A DNA stretch of 64,000 nt from Maratus speciosus (GCA_963932465.1 OZ010793.1:365642459-365706458); one strand, 5' to 3'; numbered from the stretch's first letter, positions 22,253 through 35,117 are shown. Translations and numbers: made by a program. The notes: generated by a model from the sequence alone, not told the origin.

Positions 22253-23209
22253 ATTCAAAAGAAGAAGAAAATCTTTTAAATAAATTGTAATCAAATTATC
22301 CGGATGAGTATTTATATCAAAAGATAGTTTCGGTTTTGGTATTGAGAGATGCTGAAACCTTTATTTTTTATCTGAAATTTCAAAGTTACTCATATAAACA
22401 ATATTATATAATGTTTATATTGACAGAGATTATTTTTTTTTCAGTATTTAATTATTTTAAACTCTTCGATTGCTTAACTGCAGCCTTGACCAAAAGTATT
22501 GAGCATACCTCCATATATTTAATAAATCTTTGTCAGATACAAATGTGTAACTGTGTGCAATTATTAATTTCTTTGTAAGCTATTAGAATTTCTTTGAAAA
22601 AATTATAAGTGACGAATAATGCAATTTTTAAATAATCCTTTTAATTAAATCGCTTGTTTTAACAAAAAATAAAATAAATAAATAAATAAATACTTTGTTT
22701 CTCTAGAAGTTTCTTTGTTGTGTCGTGCAAATTAATGATAATCATGAAAATTAAAATAATTCTTACGGGAAATTCTAATATATAATGAACTTATTCTCCA
22801 GCAACAACAACAAAAAGAGCTTTTTCATGTTAAAAAATTAAATTAAAAATATTGCTTAAATTTTATACTATTTTTGTATTATTAAAAAAAAAAAAAATAG
22901 CATGCAAATGGTTTAATTAAAAACTTAGTTGTTCATTTCCTGTCTTTTTTTTTTCTTTAAGAAACTATAATTAACTTAAAAAATTAATTTCTATAACTGC
23001 ATGCATATCCTATAATTGCATATAGTTAAAAATTTGTATCTGACTATTACTTTTAAAAATATTAAAAGTATGGGACGCTCCATACTTTTCGGTCAAGGTT
23101 GTATTTTCTTCATAATACTCACAAACTCTCTCTCTATAATTTTCTGCAGTATCATAATTGTTTTAAATATTTGTAGTTTTATTCTTAAAGTAATGACATC
23201 GCTATAAAC
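22253..23209. other. AT-rich DNA
   Basis: (AAAT)n near 22670-22690. An 80-codon open frame at 22336-22578 is AT-driven and matches nothing I know. No gene called. Confidence 0.4.
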
Positions 23210-23213
23210 TTAA

Positions 23214-24307
23214 CCCTTTTTGCCCCGACAGTACTTAAAGTACTATTAAAATAACTTGTTATAAAATTAATTTATTACATCGATTAGTAGTAATACATTT
23301 TAGAATAAGTTATAAGATACTTTACTTTATCCTGTTCGAAAAGCGTTATTGGTTATACACAAAACAAAAATATTTTTAAAAGGATGATTTCTTTCTCTTT
23401 TGCATCTTTTCAAGTTTCTTGACGTTGAAAGATTTGGGTGTGTGTGGGGGGAAGGGGGGGGAGGATCAGTTCGGAAATATTTCTATATTTCTAATTGTAA
23501 GAACATTGTATTTGTGCATTTCCTAATTCTACAAAATACTAAAGAAAATACTTCAAATAAAAGATTTGAGCGGAGTTATAAATATTGCACAAAATCACTG
23601 TAAATACAAATTTAATTCATTCATTTTAATTGGCAAAATTCTTCTAAAATTTATTAAATGTTTGTGTAAATCTTCTAACGTAGTTTCAAAAATTCACGAA
23701 AAATGCTTTAGAAGATGAAATTTTCATGAATTCATAATTTTTCACATAAAGGTTTAATAAGTAAGTAACGCAAGAATCAATGTACTAGATTTTCATTCCA
23801 AGCTTTCATTTAACCCTTTATGTACTGAATTGTGAATTCACGAGAATTTTATCTTCTAAAGCAGTTTCGTGAATTTTTAAAACTACATTAGAAGATTTAC
23901 ATAATCATTTAATAAATTTTAGAAGGATTAATTAAATTTGAATTTATAGGGATTTTGTGCAATACTTATAACCCCATTCAAATCTTTTATTTTAGATATT
24001 TTTCTTAGTATTTTGTAGAATTAGGAAAGGTACAAATATAAAGTTCTAACTATAGAAATATTTCCGAATTGACACCCTCCCCCCCCCCCCCCCCCAACGC
24101 CAAGAAAACTGAAAAGGTACAAAGGCAAAAGAAATCATCCTTTTAAAAACATTTTTTGTTTTGTGTTACCAATAATGCTTTTGTTACAAGGTAAAGTAAT
24201 GCAATTATAACTCATTCTAAACTGTATTACTACTAATCGATGTATTAAATGAATTTTATAACAAGTTATTATAGTGGTACTTATAAATACCGTCAGTAGA
24301 TAAAGGG
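23214..24307. mobile_element. 1.1 kb near-palindrome, piggyBac-type ends
   Basis: TTAA flanks both sides (23210-23213, 24308-24311) and the ends are CCCTTT and AAAGGG, the form expected of piggyBac-type non-autonomous elements. Two arms of about 540 bp run inward and are nearly complementary along their whole length; for example ACATCGATTAGTAGTAATAC at 23278 is matched inverted near 24228. Only about 60 bp (23758-23815) separates them. A G-run in the left arm faces a C-run in the right arm. No coding sequence. Confidence 0.85.
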
Positions 24308-24311
24308 TTAA

Positions 24312-25485
24312 AAGCCTGCTTAATTAAAGTGATGATATTTAAATTCTGAAAAGGTGCTCACGCACATATAAGATAGTAAACTCCAATAAGTAAATATACT
24401 GATTTATAGCTTTATGTACACATATTGCAATAAAATTTTTATTGCCATAAAAATTATTAAATTTATATAGTATAATAAAAATCTTACTTGTTACATAAAA
24501 CGTTTTCTGAAGGAAAATGTAATTTATGTTCATTAATAAAAATATTTTTACTTGTATTTAACACTAAACTTACCTTGAATTTTATTCCATTTTATCAAAA
24601 TATTTCACACCAGAATTTATTTTTAAAAGTATTTTTTTTTTTTTAATTAAACTTATATCTTTATATTTTATTTATTTTATAAAGAAATTTCTGGTTTGAA
24701 TCGAAATATTTTCATCTGGTACCTGTCAAATGGCCTATTGTTGGTATATTTAGCGTTAAGTTTTATTGTTTCATACTTTTATTTTTAGTTTATAGAAGAT
24801 CAATTTCTTAAATGTAATCTTTTATCCTAAAATTATATTTTACTTACTTTTATTTCAAGTTAATTCCACATGTTTTTGTAGCGTATCACTAAAAATGGAT
24901 TTCAATATTAAAAATATTGTATTACATTTCTCCATTATTAATCTTCATTCAATTCAGATAATTAACTAAAATAAATATGAAAAGAATTAAAATAAAAAGG
25001 AATATGAAATGAATATCTACCTGTTTATATATCTGTACATAGTCAAACAAACTGTACACATAAACTATACATAAATTCTCTACAAAAAAACAACCGTTGT
25101 CCACATAAAAATATTTTGCCGGACATAAAAAATTAAATTATGAACGTAATTTTTTCACATTCAATGTTCGACCATTATCAAATATATGCAGTCTTAACGT
25201 CCATTACAATGGAGGGGAAAGTTATTGTTTATATTTCATGGTCTGGATGGTCTCGAATGTGTATGTTTTTGCAATTATCTCACAGTTTATATTTATGTAC
25301 ATAAAAAAAACAAAAACAAATCATGACATTATTTGATCTGTCGCTGAATTAAATTAAGTAAAGCGTATTTTGAAACAGTCCTATGAACAGCTAATTTATA
25401 GCTTGTATTCTAAACAACTTTAATCACACATATAGTCTTTGGAAACGCTAATTTTTGCTGAGGAAGAAACAGGATCAGCAAATTG
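24312..25485. other. AT-rich 3' flank of mab-21
   Basis: Downstream of the mab-21 stop. An ATTAAA on the minus strand (25419-25424) about 65 bp past the stop is a candidate poly(A) signal. No other feature seen. Confidence 0.45.
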
Positions 25486-26583
25486 TTAGAGTTTCTCCAA
25501 TGATCTAGGATTTGTCAATAATTCACGAGTTAATCTCCAGCACTGTTTGGCTGCGTTTTCCAAAGAGCTTACCGATTTTCCTTTAAACAGATCCAGCTGG
25601 GGGAGAAAATAGTGTGGACACCTGCGACACTGAAGGCAGGATATTAATTGCAGAAGTATTCCATTAAGGCGATCTCCTAGGCATGTTTCATCCCACTCAT
25701 ATTCCTTGGGATGTTTCTCGCATTCATAAAGGACCAGTGTTTTCATGTGATAACTGGAAACTGGATTTCCTGGTAAGTCTAGATGACGATCTCTGAGACA
25801 TTTTAAAATGCTGAGGCATTTGCTGCGGCAACCTCCTTGCAGAAGTCTGTTTTCGGCCTCTCCGAAGTTCAAGACCCAAGCATCGCCCTCCATCGACGAT
25901 TGTTTACCTTGAAGAGACACGCACTCTTTGGACAGCAAATCGAAACCTTCTGTTTTGACATCTGCTACCAAATTCGGATTTGGCCACGATATGTGCGGTA
26001 TTGGCCAATGGGCAGCAGATCTTGGCCAGAGGCCACTACAGCGGAATGCTGGTGTTATTTGTACGACGTATCTTTCTCTTATGCGTAGTTTTACCTCTGT
26101 TGTGTCTGCAACCATCTTGACTATGTCTCGATAGCTGCATTTGTCACAGGCTTGAGCAACGAGCGTTTGAAAACGAGATCGTATCTTTCTGGCTGATAGG
26201 TAACCCGATGCTGTTATGAATTCGACCCATAGTGACATTGACCTCTTTCTGCCATCACTTAGTTTTAAAACTGCACATCCAGGGAGTGAACCGTCGTCTA
26301 CAAAATTGAACACACCCATTTGATTAAGGTATAAAACCACTTCAAAATCAGTTGGAGAGATAACATCGAAACCGTCATATCTCCCATTGCAATCATTTAG
26401 GGATGATATAAATCGCGGTTCTTGCACCTCCACCTCTTTTAGTACGTCTTGTACTACTTTGCATACCTCTCGGACAGTTTTGGCTATATTAGCCTTACGA
26501 ACTTGTACTCTTTCTCCATAAAACTTATTTAATTGATATAGAAGTTTAGATTGTGCTGCTAACATATCTGGCGGTACAAGCAT
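25486..26583 (-). CDS. mab-21: mab-21 / MAB21L1-2 orthologue, single exon
   Basis: 365-residue protein of the MAB21 family, a developmental regulator with the cGAS-like nucleotidyltransferase fold. It is known for cell-fate control in nematode male tail and for eye and neural development in vertebrates; biochemical activity is not established. The match is continuous from end to end: EVCKVVQDVLKEVEVQEPRF (residues 39-58), YLNQMGVFNFVDDGSLPGCA (85-104), VEFITASGYLSARKIRSRF (about 119-137), and LISCLQCRRCPHYFLP near residue 325. The segment TDFEVVLYL (78-86) sits where cGAS has its metal-binding acids. I chose the upstream ATG at 26583 because the extra MLVPPD is also present in insect homologues; vertebrate proteins begin at the equivalent of Met7. 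No intron, frameshift or missing block is seen. Length is close to the 359 residues of the human protein. Confidence 0.97.
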   Translation of the reverse strand: MLVPPDMLAAQSKLLYQLNKFYGERVQVRKANIAKTVREVCKVVQDVLKEVEVQEPRFISSLNDCNGRYDGFDVISPTDFEVVLYLNQMGVFNFVDDGSLPGCAVLKLSDGRKRSMSLWVEFITASGYLSARKIRSRFQTLVAQACDKCSYRDIVKMVADTTEVKLRIRERYVVQITPAFRCSGLWPRSAAHWPIPHISWPNPNLVADVKTEGFDLLSKECVSLQGKQSSMEGDAWVLNFGEAENRLLQGGCRSKCLSILKCLRDRHLDLPGNPVSSYHMKTLVLYECEKHPKEYEWDETCLGDRLNGILLQLISCLQCRRCPHYFLPQLDLFKGKSVSSLENAAKQCWRLTRELLTNPRSLEKL

Positions 26584-26639
26584 TTTTTTTCGCTCCTTTT
26601 ATTTTAGAGTGTTCGAAAACAATGCTTAAAGATGAAATG

Positions 26640-26860
26640 CCTGACTTTAGAATTGACTCGCCAGCCCCAATCTGTTAGCTCCTTCTGCTCAAGACGGCTT
26701 TAACGATCGTTGGGGGGCGGGAACTATTAGCGCGACCACCGTCGTCATGCGCCAAGGGTGGTGGTTACCGCCCACTGCCTCTTTCAGTATCCAACCGCAT
26801 GCCGGAATAGTCTCCCCAATTCTAGTTCTTTTACCTGTGCTTTCCATTGGTTCGGTAGAC
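26640..26860. promoter_or_regulatory. Candidate promoter region upstream of mab-21
   Basis: Markedly richer in G+C than its surroundings, directly upstream of the mab-21 start, with a CCATTGG box at 26847-26853 and GC-rich patches (GGGGGGCGGG at 26711). It lies head to head with an exon-like segment on the plus strand, so it may work in both directions. The start sites themselves cannot be read from sequence. Confidence 0.4.
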
Positions 26861-26900
26861 ATTGACAAAGTTCCACGACCTTTTGATAGTCATAAAAAAG

Positions 26901-27049
26901 ATGTGGCGAGAATCAGAAAAAGGTGAAAAAGAATGCAAAAGGTGCTTTTCTAATGAGACAAGTGCGAACAGTCAAGCCAAACCCAGCTCGTCAAAAGGGG
27001 AGGGGCCCAGTGGCGTCTCACGAGCCAAAGCTTTACTCATGAGACACAG
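26901..27049 (+). other. Exon-like segment with strong splice donor
   Basis: An open frame from ATG 26901 (MWRESEKGEKECKRCFSNET and on, Ser/Lys-rich) ends at a consensus donor CACAG/GTGAGT at 27045-27055. Composition is more balanced than the neighbours. It could be the first exon of a gene or non-coding RNA divergent from mab-21. No family match, so function is unknown. Confidence 0.3.
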
Positions 27050-27059
27050 GTGAGTGATG

Positions 27060-30000
27060 ATGTGAAGTTTGAATTGTATTTTATTATTTTTTTATTGTTC
27101 TACAGAAAGCTCGCCCCGTAAAGAGTTTGTCAATTAACTTGTTTATCAGTTCTTGAATCAGACTGTTTTTCGACTTTACCCCATAACTCGTTGTTACAAA
27201 TTTCTAAGGTATGAATTGAGACAAGTACAGTTAAATTTGGATTTTTATTAGTTCTTTGTTTGTTTTTTTTAATGCTTATATATTTCTTGCATTTTGATAT
27301 CCATATGAACAGCTGTAAGTTAATAAGAATTATTTCTGACATTTATCAGTTATATATAACATGTATGTTGTTATAAAAGGAGGCATTAAATACTGAAGTA
27401 TAACACTCAATTTAAAACTATTATAACAAAATTTCTGATTCTTTTTTTAAATTTATATATAAGAAATCTTATAAAATCTCCCGTGATCTGTTATTATTCA
27501 TAGTATTTATTATTAGAATTTCTATTCTTTTTATCGAATTAGCATATCTTCTATTGTATACGTTTAAAGAAACAGTAGATTGTTTAAATTAAATTGAGGA
27601 CGTGAGTTTCGAAACTCGTCTTATCCAAAATTTAAAAAGTCGTGTTCTCTGTATCAATCTCTTCTATTGATAAACCTGTACCGAAAAATACAACATTCTT
27701 TTTTTTAAAAAAAAAGGTTTTATCCTGTATTTCTGCCATTGTAAAATCTTTGGTTTACAATGAAAACCAATGGACGCAGTTAGAGGTTTTTCGCGATTTC
27801 CTAAAATTTGATTTTTTGAATAAAGCGAGTTTTGAAACTGGCGTCCTCAATTGCTTTTTTTTATTTACGTTATTTGTTTCATTGAATAAAGCAGGTTTAA
27901 TTATTATTTTAATTTAATTTTCTCTTCTAATGAAATCGTTCCAACAGTGAACTGGCTAAAAGAACATATACCTAAAATTATATAATATTCTGTTTTACTG
28001 AAATTAAAGTATTCCATAGCTCTTAAAAAAAAATAATAATAAATAAAGTAAATAGAGGTATTTTATATATTTACCCGCCGCTTATTTCATCTGGCATTGC
28101 ATTTGTTTGATCTCATTAATAATGCTTTTTTGTAATTTATATTATAAGGGCATCTTTTAAAATATAATTTTAATTGCACTATGTCTAATTTAGAACTGTC
28201 CTGCATATTAATTAATGCTAAAATAATATTAAAGTAGTGACAACAATTTTAAGAACGTATATATATGAAAATTTACGTTTGCTACAAAATATAATTCGGA
28301 TGTAACCTTAAAATATCTGTCTCATTCACTCAGCTTTTAAAATAAGTATATAAATAAAATATAGTAGGAATTAAAATGCAATATTTCTTAAGGAAATGTG
28401 TATAAGAAAATATGAAAATGCATCAAAATTATCACTCTTTTCGTTCAACCACAAACTTCAATAAATTTTTATCGCATCACAAGGTAAATTTCTGTTTGTA
28501 TAACAAGGTGTAAAAATGCTTTGACGTGTCATTATTTTATCAGTAAATCTAAAGAAAGTAGGAGGTTAGATAGAAAATAGGAGGAGGGGGATCTTCGAAT
28601 TCTACAATCATGAAAGACACTCTCTATTATTTTCTTCCTCGCTAAAAGCAAAGAAAGAGATGTCCTGGGGAAAAAAAGTTGACGGTTGGAGACTGAAAAG
28701 TTTATCTCTAACTTCGCGCATTATGTATATATCAGTTGCTATAGGATTTCGTTTTAAGAAAAAAGTACCTATAAAAATAATAATAAATTGCGGTAAGCGT
28801 ATATTTAAATTGAGTAAAACCGTCTAGTAATGACATCTCATTCTATGATTTTCTTTTCTTTGAGATTTCGCAGGGTTTTAAAAAATAAACCAGTAATGAA
28901 ATATTTCATCTTATTATCCTACCGTTAAGCATCATTTGTTATAATATTTTACTTATCAAATGACATAGATTTCAAAACCATGGTATTTAAGTTTTATACT
29001 ATGTTGTTCAATTAATATGTCTGTTAGAAAGTATGTATCGTTTAGCCAGAGTTGTAAATTTTCATCAGTATACGCATGAATTAATTCCTAGAGTTGAAAG
29101 CTTATATAATATCCTTCTTTGTAATATGAAATGCTTTAAAGATATTTTTATTGCTGATGCAAAGTTAAAATAGTAAGTGTGTGCTTTCATAAAATATCCA
29201 CATAGATTATGGCGTTTTTAATACATGTTTTTTTCTTTTTTCCCCCCTCCGTGGAAAATATATTACAAAGTGAGCAGACTTGTTAGCCGTTTAATTGCTT
29301 TAAAAATTCAGCAAGAAAAAAGAAAAAACCTAAAAATTGATCATTTAGAAATCTCTTCCATATAAACAATTTATATTTTAATAACATTCACAAATTACTA
29401 AAATTATTTGTATCTGTGACATATTATTGCATATATAAAATTCCACCATCACAGTGGGGGGGGGGGGGGGGCAGGTTTGTAGTGCATTTAGACCTTTTGT
29501 AAGTCTTTGTAAATATTTTTTATTATTATTACTTATTCAATGACGATTTTCCGTAAATTAACTTAATGTCACATTAGTTCTTTTATTACAAATAAATAAA
29601 TAAATTATTGCTAATTTTTCAAGCTGGTTTTAAATTTATTAAAGTAATGCAATAGTTGAATTGCACTCGAAAATTCTTATAATTCTTTATTTATTATTGT
29701 TTTCTCCAGTTTAAAAATTCGGTAAGATAAGTAAACTTGTATCAAAGATATCTGTTGATACTAGTTTTGTAATTATTGTCCAAAAGAAATGTATTAAACA
29801 TTCATTTCGCATATTAAATGTTAATTACAGTATTAATGAAATTATTGTTTCTATTAAATTCGCTTGACAAAAAAAAAAAAAAAAAAAAAAATGCTTTGAT
29901 GTAATTTTGTTTAATTTCAGTCTGTTTTTATTTTTGTTCATTTAGAAAGCTAATTTCGAGTTATTTCTGGTCTTTTAAAGAAAAAATGTACAAATAAATG

Positions 30001-32594
30001 TTATACTCTCTCATAATTAAATGAGTCTAATGACCAATCTCTATCTATTATATATTTTCGTTTAAATTAAAGGGACTGTATACTAATCAAACGACAATCA
30101 AACAATTGCGATTTTTAATTGAAAACTCTTATATTTTTAAATTATATTAATAAAGAACTTTAGAAACTGCATTCTTAATTTTAACTAAAAAAAGGGAACA
30201 GAGAAGAATGTTTTAGAAATTTTTATTTTCTTATGGTGATTGTTTATTTTTTGATTTAACTCATTTAACATTCATTTTTCTCAAATTAATTGAGTTTCAA
30301 ACTTATCCTGAAATATCCATATATTCAGCTCTCCTATCTTCATCTTTACTTGGTGATTTTTTAAATAGGCTATTTTATTTGTGAATCCAAATTATGTATG
30401 TGATTTATATTTGAGCTGTTAAAAGAAAAAAAAATGACATCAACATAAAGATTAATCTTCGTATAATCCTATCTAATCATACTAATCACACACTAGACTG
30501 CATACATAATCTTCATATCTGTGTTTTGTTTATTATTGCATAGTTTACTATTTCCATCAAATTGGATAAAAAAAGTTGCGTGAAAAATTTTATTGCCCTT
30601 ATTTCTGAGTTAGCTGTCATGTTACATAATTCATTATCTGCTGTATTATTAACTTTTTAACAAAATTTTCGTTGTTTATATTTCTTTCTCTGCAGTTTTT
30701 AATTCAGTAAACTCTTTTATCCTATCGATCTTTCTCTTGATCAAAATATGAAGTACTGTTGATGAAATTTTGGAAAGGTTTTTTTTTTCTTTCTTTCTTT
30801 TGGTAAAAAAAAAGGGTGGTGGGGGGGGCGGTGTTATTGTATGCTTTTTTTCCCCCGCGTGTTCATTGGTAACTGCATACGCATAACTCCAGTAAAACGA
30901 GTTACACGACTATGCTATGCTATAAAATAATTGCTTTTAACTATACTTATTTCATTTAAATGAAAAATAAGAATATTGGATCTCTATAAGAGTAGAAAAA
31001 CTACATATTTTTATTATTTTTTTCCTTTTTTAAAAGAGTGTATTATTAAAGATCTGTGTTCATTTTTTTAAAAGGAAATTTTATAATACTTAAATGCAAT
31101 ATCGATAATAGTTAATTTTTGTACTTTTGAGAAATTAAAAAACTATGTTTTTATTTTCCCATATTTTAGTGTTTTCATCGTTGAATTAATTCATTGCAGT
31201 ATATTTGTTCATAAAATGTATATTACCTACTGAAGATCGTATCGTCTTAAAAGTTGCAAAACATATAATATTTAACATGGCTTAATTTTTTCCCTTCTTA
31301 GTAAATGCTATATTTTTAAAATGTGAGAATAATTAATAATTCAAATTTTAGAAATAAATGAATGTAAATATAAGCTTAATAAAAAACAGTGATAAATGTT
31401 AAATAATTGCTAGGTAGTATTTACTTATTTATAATTTTAATTTACATAGTATTTATTTCTATGTTTAAAGGGGATTGCTTTTTGTGTATTGCGTTGATAT
31501 TATCTCCGTTCTGCTATATACTTTACTGTACTTTTTATAGAAAATATGTCATAGAGCAATTCTTTATATAAAAAAAGTATCTGCTTTCGAAGCTCTTTAG
31601 TGACAAAATGCCGTTTGAATTACTATTAAAAATTATTCATATATCACTTAATAGTACTAAGTTAATGATAAATATAAATTAGTTTGAATGAAAATGAATG
31701 ATGTAGAAAATATTTTAAGGGGTATGTGATTACTATTTTAAAAAGTCTAAATTAAGAGTTAATTCGTTGAATGAAACTAATTAAAAATAATTAAATAATG
31801 CGTTAATGATTATGTTTGAATAAAATATTGATGCATTGGTTTGTATTTTATAAATAAATATATTTGAAAAGTTTAAATGCATTAAAGAAAATCATTTTAA
31901 AGAAAATGGTCCTGTTATCGCATTTAAACTCATTTTTAATTATTTGAGCTTGAAATAATCTTCGGAATGGACTTACATTTTTAATGCAAAATAAATCCAT
32001 TATTAAATTTTAATTGGCCATTTATTTATTTTTATGAAAACGCTGTCATAAAATATTTATATTGTTGTAATATATAGATTTACAATATCATAAATGAGAG
32101 CAATATTATATTATTTCAAAACTTATTGAAGAATAAAATTCGTCTCTGAAATAGAAACACAACTAAAAACGATGCTGTTGAGCATTATTTCTTTCAAGTA
32201 GGTATTCTTCTACTTTGCAAAATAATTTGATTTTAAAGAAACAGTTATTTAACTTCTTAAGACATGTTAATTTTTACCATTTTTCTTGCGCAAGTTTTCT
32301 TAACTAGAATGAAGCATGTTGTTTTTATATCCTAAAAAAATGTATCATTTTAGAATTGTTCTTCTTATTATTTTCTTTTAATGAAAACTGATGAACTTTA
32401 CGTCTGTTATTAATATACACTTTTATACATTTATTTCTTGAATGCTTAATAACTTATTTAACTTCGAATAGATTCCCTAATGTCAAATTAAAAAAAAAAC
32501 ACCTTACCGTGTTACAAAACACCTATAAATATTTTATTGAAAAGAAAAATTCATTTTGTGCAGTAAAATAAAAAAAAAAAAAATTAAAAGTTTG
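27060..32594. other. Long AT-rich, element-poor region upstream of mab-21
   Basis: No gene and no recognisable transposon over 5.5 kb, apart from simple runs (G-run at about 29455-29471, A-run at 29869-29890, a T/C patch near 30780). A less AT-rich patch at 28550-28740 may be regulatory. Given its position it may hold enhancers of mab-21, which is inference. Confidence 0.45.
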
Positions 32595-32960
32595 TCTGTG
32601 AATGTCAGGTTTGCGGGAAAACAATGCCATATGTCGATAATCTAGAATTCGTGCGGCATAGGCACCCCGCAACTCCCGCCGGCGTCTAGCCGATGGCTAT
32701 CACCCAGAGATTCCGAAACTACCTGTACGTCGCACCAGGGGTGAACATTGTGATCTTTGAATCTGATAACTGGGAGGCACTGGGGTAAAACCGATATCCG
32801 ATCCCCTGGACTTTTTGTGTCGGAAATGAATAGGGGTAACAGCAGGAGAGCTATGGTTTTAAAATGAAGTATGCGTTGAGTGGTGCAAGGTATTTTCATG
32901 GGTGGGCAATTGGTGCAAGTACCTGTCTGCAGCTTCGAAATCGTACTGTGATTTACGTAC
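32595..32960. other. GC-richer island of unknown nature
   Basis: Composition shifts sharply (CCCCGCAACTCCCGCCGGCG near 32664). The minus strand is open over 106 codons (32642-32962) and the plus strand over shorter frames, but none shows a domain I recognise. It may be a repeat fragment or an exon. An exon is less likely because no convincing splice sites frame it. Confidence 0.35.
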
Positions 32961-33052
32961 ACTCATATATTGAGTTTATAGAAAAAAGTGGCTGTTATGT
33001 TTTGTTTGAACTACATTATCGCTGTCTTATATCTCTCTATTTTAACAAATAG

Positions 33053-33440
33053 AAAGGGGAAGTTTGTGACTTATGAATAATTAACCCCATAATTACTAAC
33101 TGGATGGGAATAGAGTCGAATTCCGTTGCATCGAAATCCAGTAAAACAAAATTTCAGTTTTTGTTACTACGAAGAGTTAGCATTTCCCAGCAAAAGCCTT
33201 ATAAATATACAATTTCTTTGTGAAGAAATTTCTTGATAGCGAATGTGGTTTGTTGGTCTCGCAGATTTTGTCCTAACGGTACTGGGCTATATTTGATAAC
33301 TGTAAAGTTTTATGAAAGTGTACGACATGCATTTATGGAATGAAATTCATTAGCTGATAAACATTATGCTATATTCCAAACCATAAATAGCCGTCATCCG
33401 GCCTTCTAATTTTATTAAATAATACATTGAAAAAAAAAAA
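33053..33440. other. Unassigned AT-rich DNA
   Basis: No gene or repeat recognised. Confidence 0.35.
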
Positions 33441-33441
33441 A

Positions 33442-33632
33442 TGTAATTGTGCACCAAAAATGATGGCAACTACTTTGCGTCAAAAGTGGTACAATGGAAC
33501 ATTTCTGGTGTAATGAAACACCATCAATAATTTTGGATGTAGTGAAAGACCAATAATTATTTTTGGTTTTACGTTAGACCACTTTTGGTGGAAAGTAACT
33601 GTCACCATTTTTGGTGTAATCTTGCACTACAC
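33442..33632. mobile_element. Palindromic MITE with CACCAAAAATG arms
   Basis: GTGCACCAAAAATGATGGCA on the left is repeated inverted at the right (TGTCACCATTTTTGGTGTAA, 33600-33619) and the arms also share CAAAAGTGGT against ACCACTTTTGGTGG. About 190 bp, no coding sequence. Confidence 0.7.
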
Positions 33633-33649
33633 TTTTTTAAAGCGCATAC

Positions 33650-34848
33650 AATAAAAATAATACGAAATGATCACATAGATCGATGGGGTTTAGCTTTCCT
33701 TAAAAATGCCGAATGTAGATTTTTTTTTCTCCTTTTTCAAATAATTTTACAAACACCGATTAATATCTTGCCAAATATCAATTCGAATACATGATATTTT
33801 AACGGAAATAATGAATGTATTTTTGAAATGTTAAATAATTTCCAGTTTTCATCTATTTGTAGAGCAATCATTTGTGTGCATATACAATTAATATATGGAT
33901 ACCTTTACAAAATTTTCTTAGAGGAAAATTACAAAGTATTCGAATTAATGTTTGGCAATATTTATTATCACCAACCTGTTTCAAAGTGAGTCAGGTGAAA
34001 AAGAGACATTTCTTTTTTTCATTTCTAATAATTTTTTTAGGACTAATTATGGTATACGTAATGCTACGCACCTAAGAAAAATACCTAATACCTAAACACT
34101 ATATTAAAAAAAATAATAATAATTGCAATTTTTTTTTTACATAAATATACTTATAAATTAATGTAAAGCAAACAACTGTCTTAGATTAGTTGAACTATTT
34201 TATATTTGTTGCAAGAGCAATCCTCTATACCAAATTATGCATAATTTACTTGCAAACAGACTTTTTAATTGCAGCAAAAATGACAATAACATAATGCTTT
34301 TAGTTTAAATATTAAACATTTTATACTATCGATAAAACCGAAAACCTAAGGGAGAATTGTTTTTAATTGTAAGGTATCAACGATTTTAATCAGACGATTA
34401 AAATCAGCGATTAAATTACGATTTTAATCGGCTGATTTTAAAAAAATCGTTAATTAAAACCAGAAAATTTCTCAATTTGTAAAATGATAAGCTAAAACAT
34501 TAAAATCTAAAATAAACATAATTTGCAATGTTTCTAAAGGTTTATTGCCCAAATAAAAGAAATGTTAAATAATAGTTTATAAGCATGATTCCTTTAACCT
34601 TATAAATTAATTAAGTACAATAAGCTTCATAAATAAGATTTTTATCAGGCATAACGAGCATTTCATTTAAAATTGATATAGTTAAATTTATTGTAAATTT
34701 ATATTGTCAAAACGTCCTTTAAACAATTGTATATATGTTTTTTATTCTTTTATGCAAAATAAATATTAACAAGTGTAATAAATTTTTGTAGGTAAAAGAA
34801 AGAATTAGTAGTAATTCTCTAATTTTCTTATTCTACTTTTACAAATAA
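33650..34848. other. AT-rich DNA with a GATTTTAATC cluster
   Basis: 34380-34450 contains several direct and inverted copies of CGATTTTAATC, a possible degenerate transposon end. The remainder is AT-rich with no gene. Confidence 0.4.
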
Positions 34849-34850
34849 CA

Positions 34851-35117
34851 TCGCCTCAGAGCAACAGTAAAACATCTAGTAATAATCGAAAATGAGATGT
34901 CTGACTTACTGCTATGAAAAACTGTGTCTGCATCTAGTGGAATAGTAGGGAATATATATATATATATATATATGAAAATCACATATACTATTAAACATAA
35001 CTTTGTGTTTCAGAAGTTGTCCCACTAGATGCAAACACAGTTTCTCATAGCAGTAAGTTTAGACATCTCATTTTTTATTATTACTAGATGTCCTAACTGT
35101 TACTCTCATAGGCGACG
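34851..35117. repeat. Palindrome with (TA)n loop
   Basis: ACATCTAGTAATAATCG at 34873 and GAGATGTCTGACTTACTGCT are matched inverted at 35037-35095; arms are about 110 bp. The loop holds a (TA)n run at about 34955-34974. The unit abuts the next pogo-like element. Confidence 0.8.

Noticed and set aside
25837..26134. Plus-strand frames over mab-21
   Set aside because: They are antisense to a strongly conserved gene and match nothing themselves.
27642..27917. 91-codon plus-strand frame
   Set aside because: AT-rich composition with Phe and Lys runs from homopolymers; no family match or gene signals.
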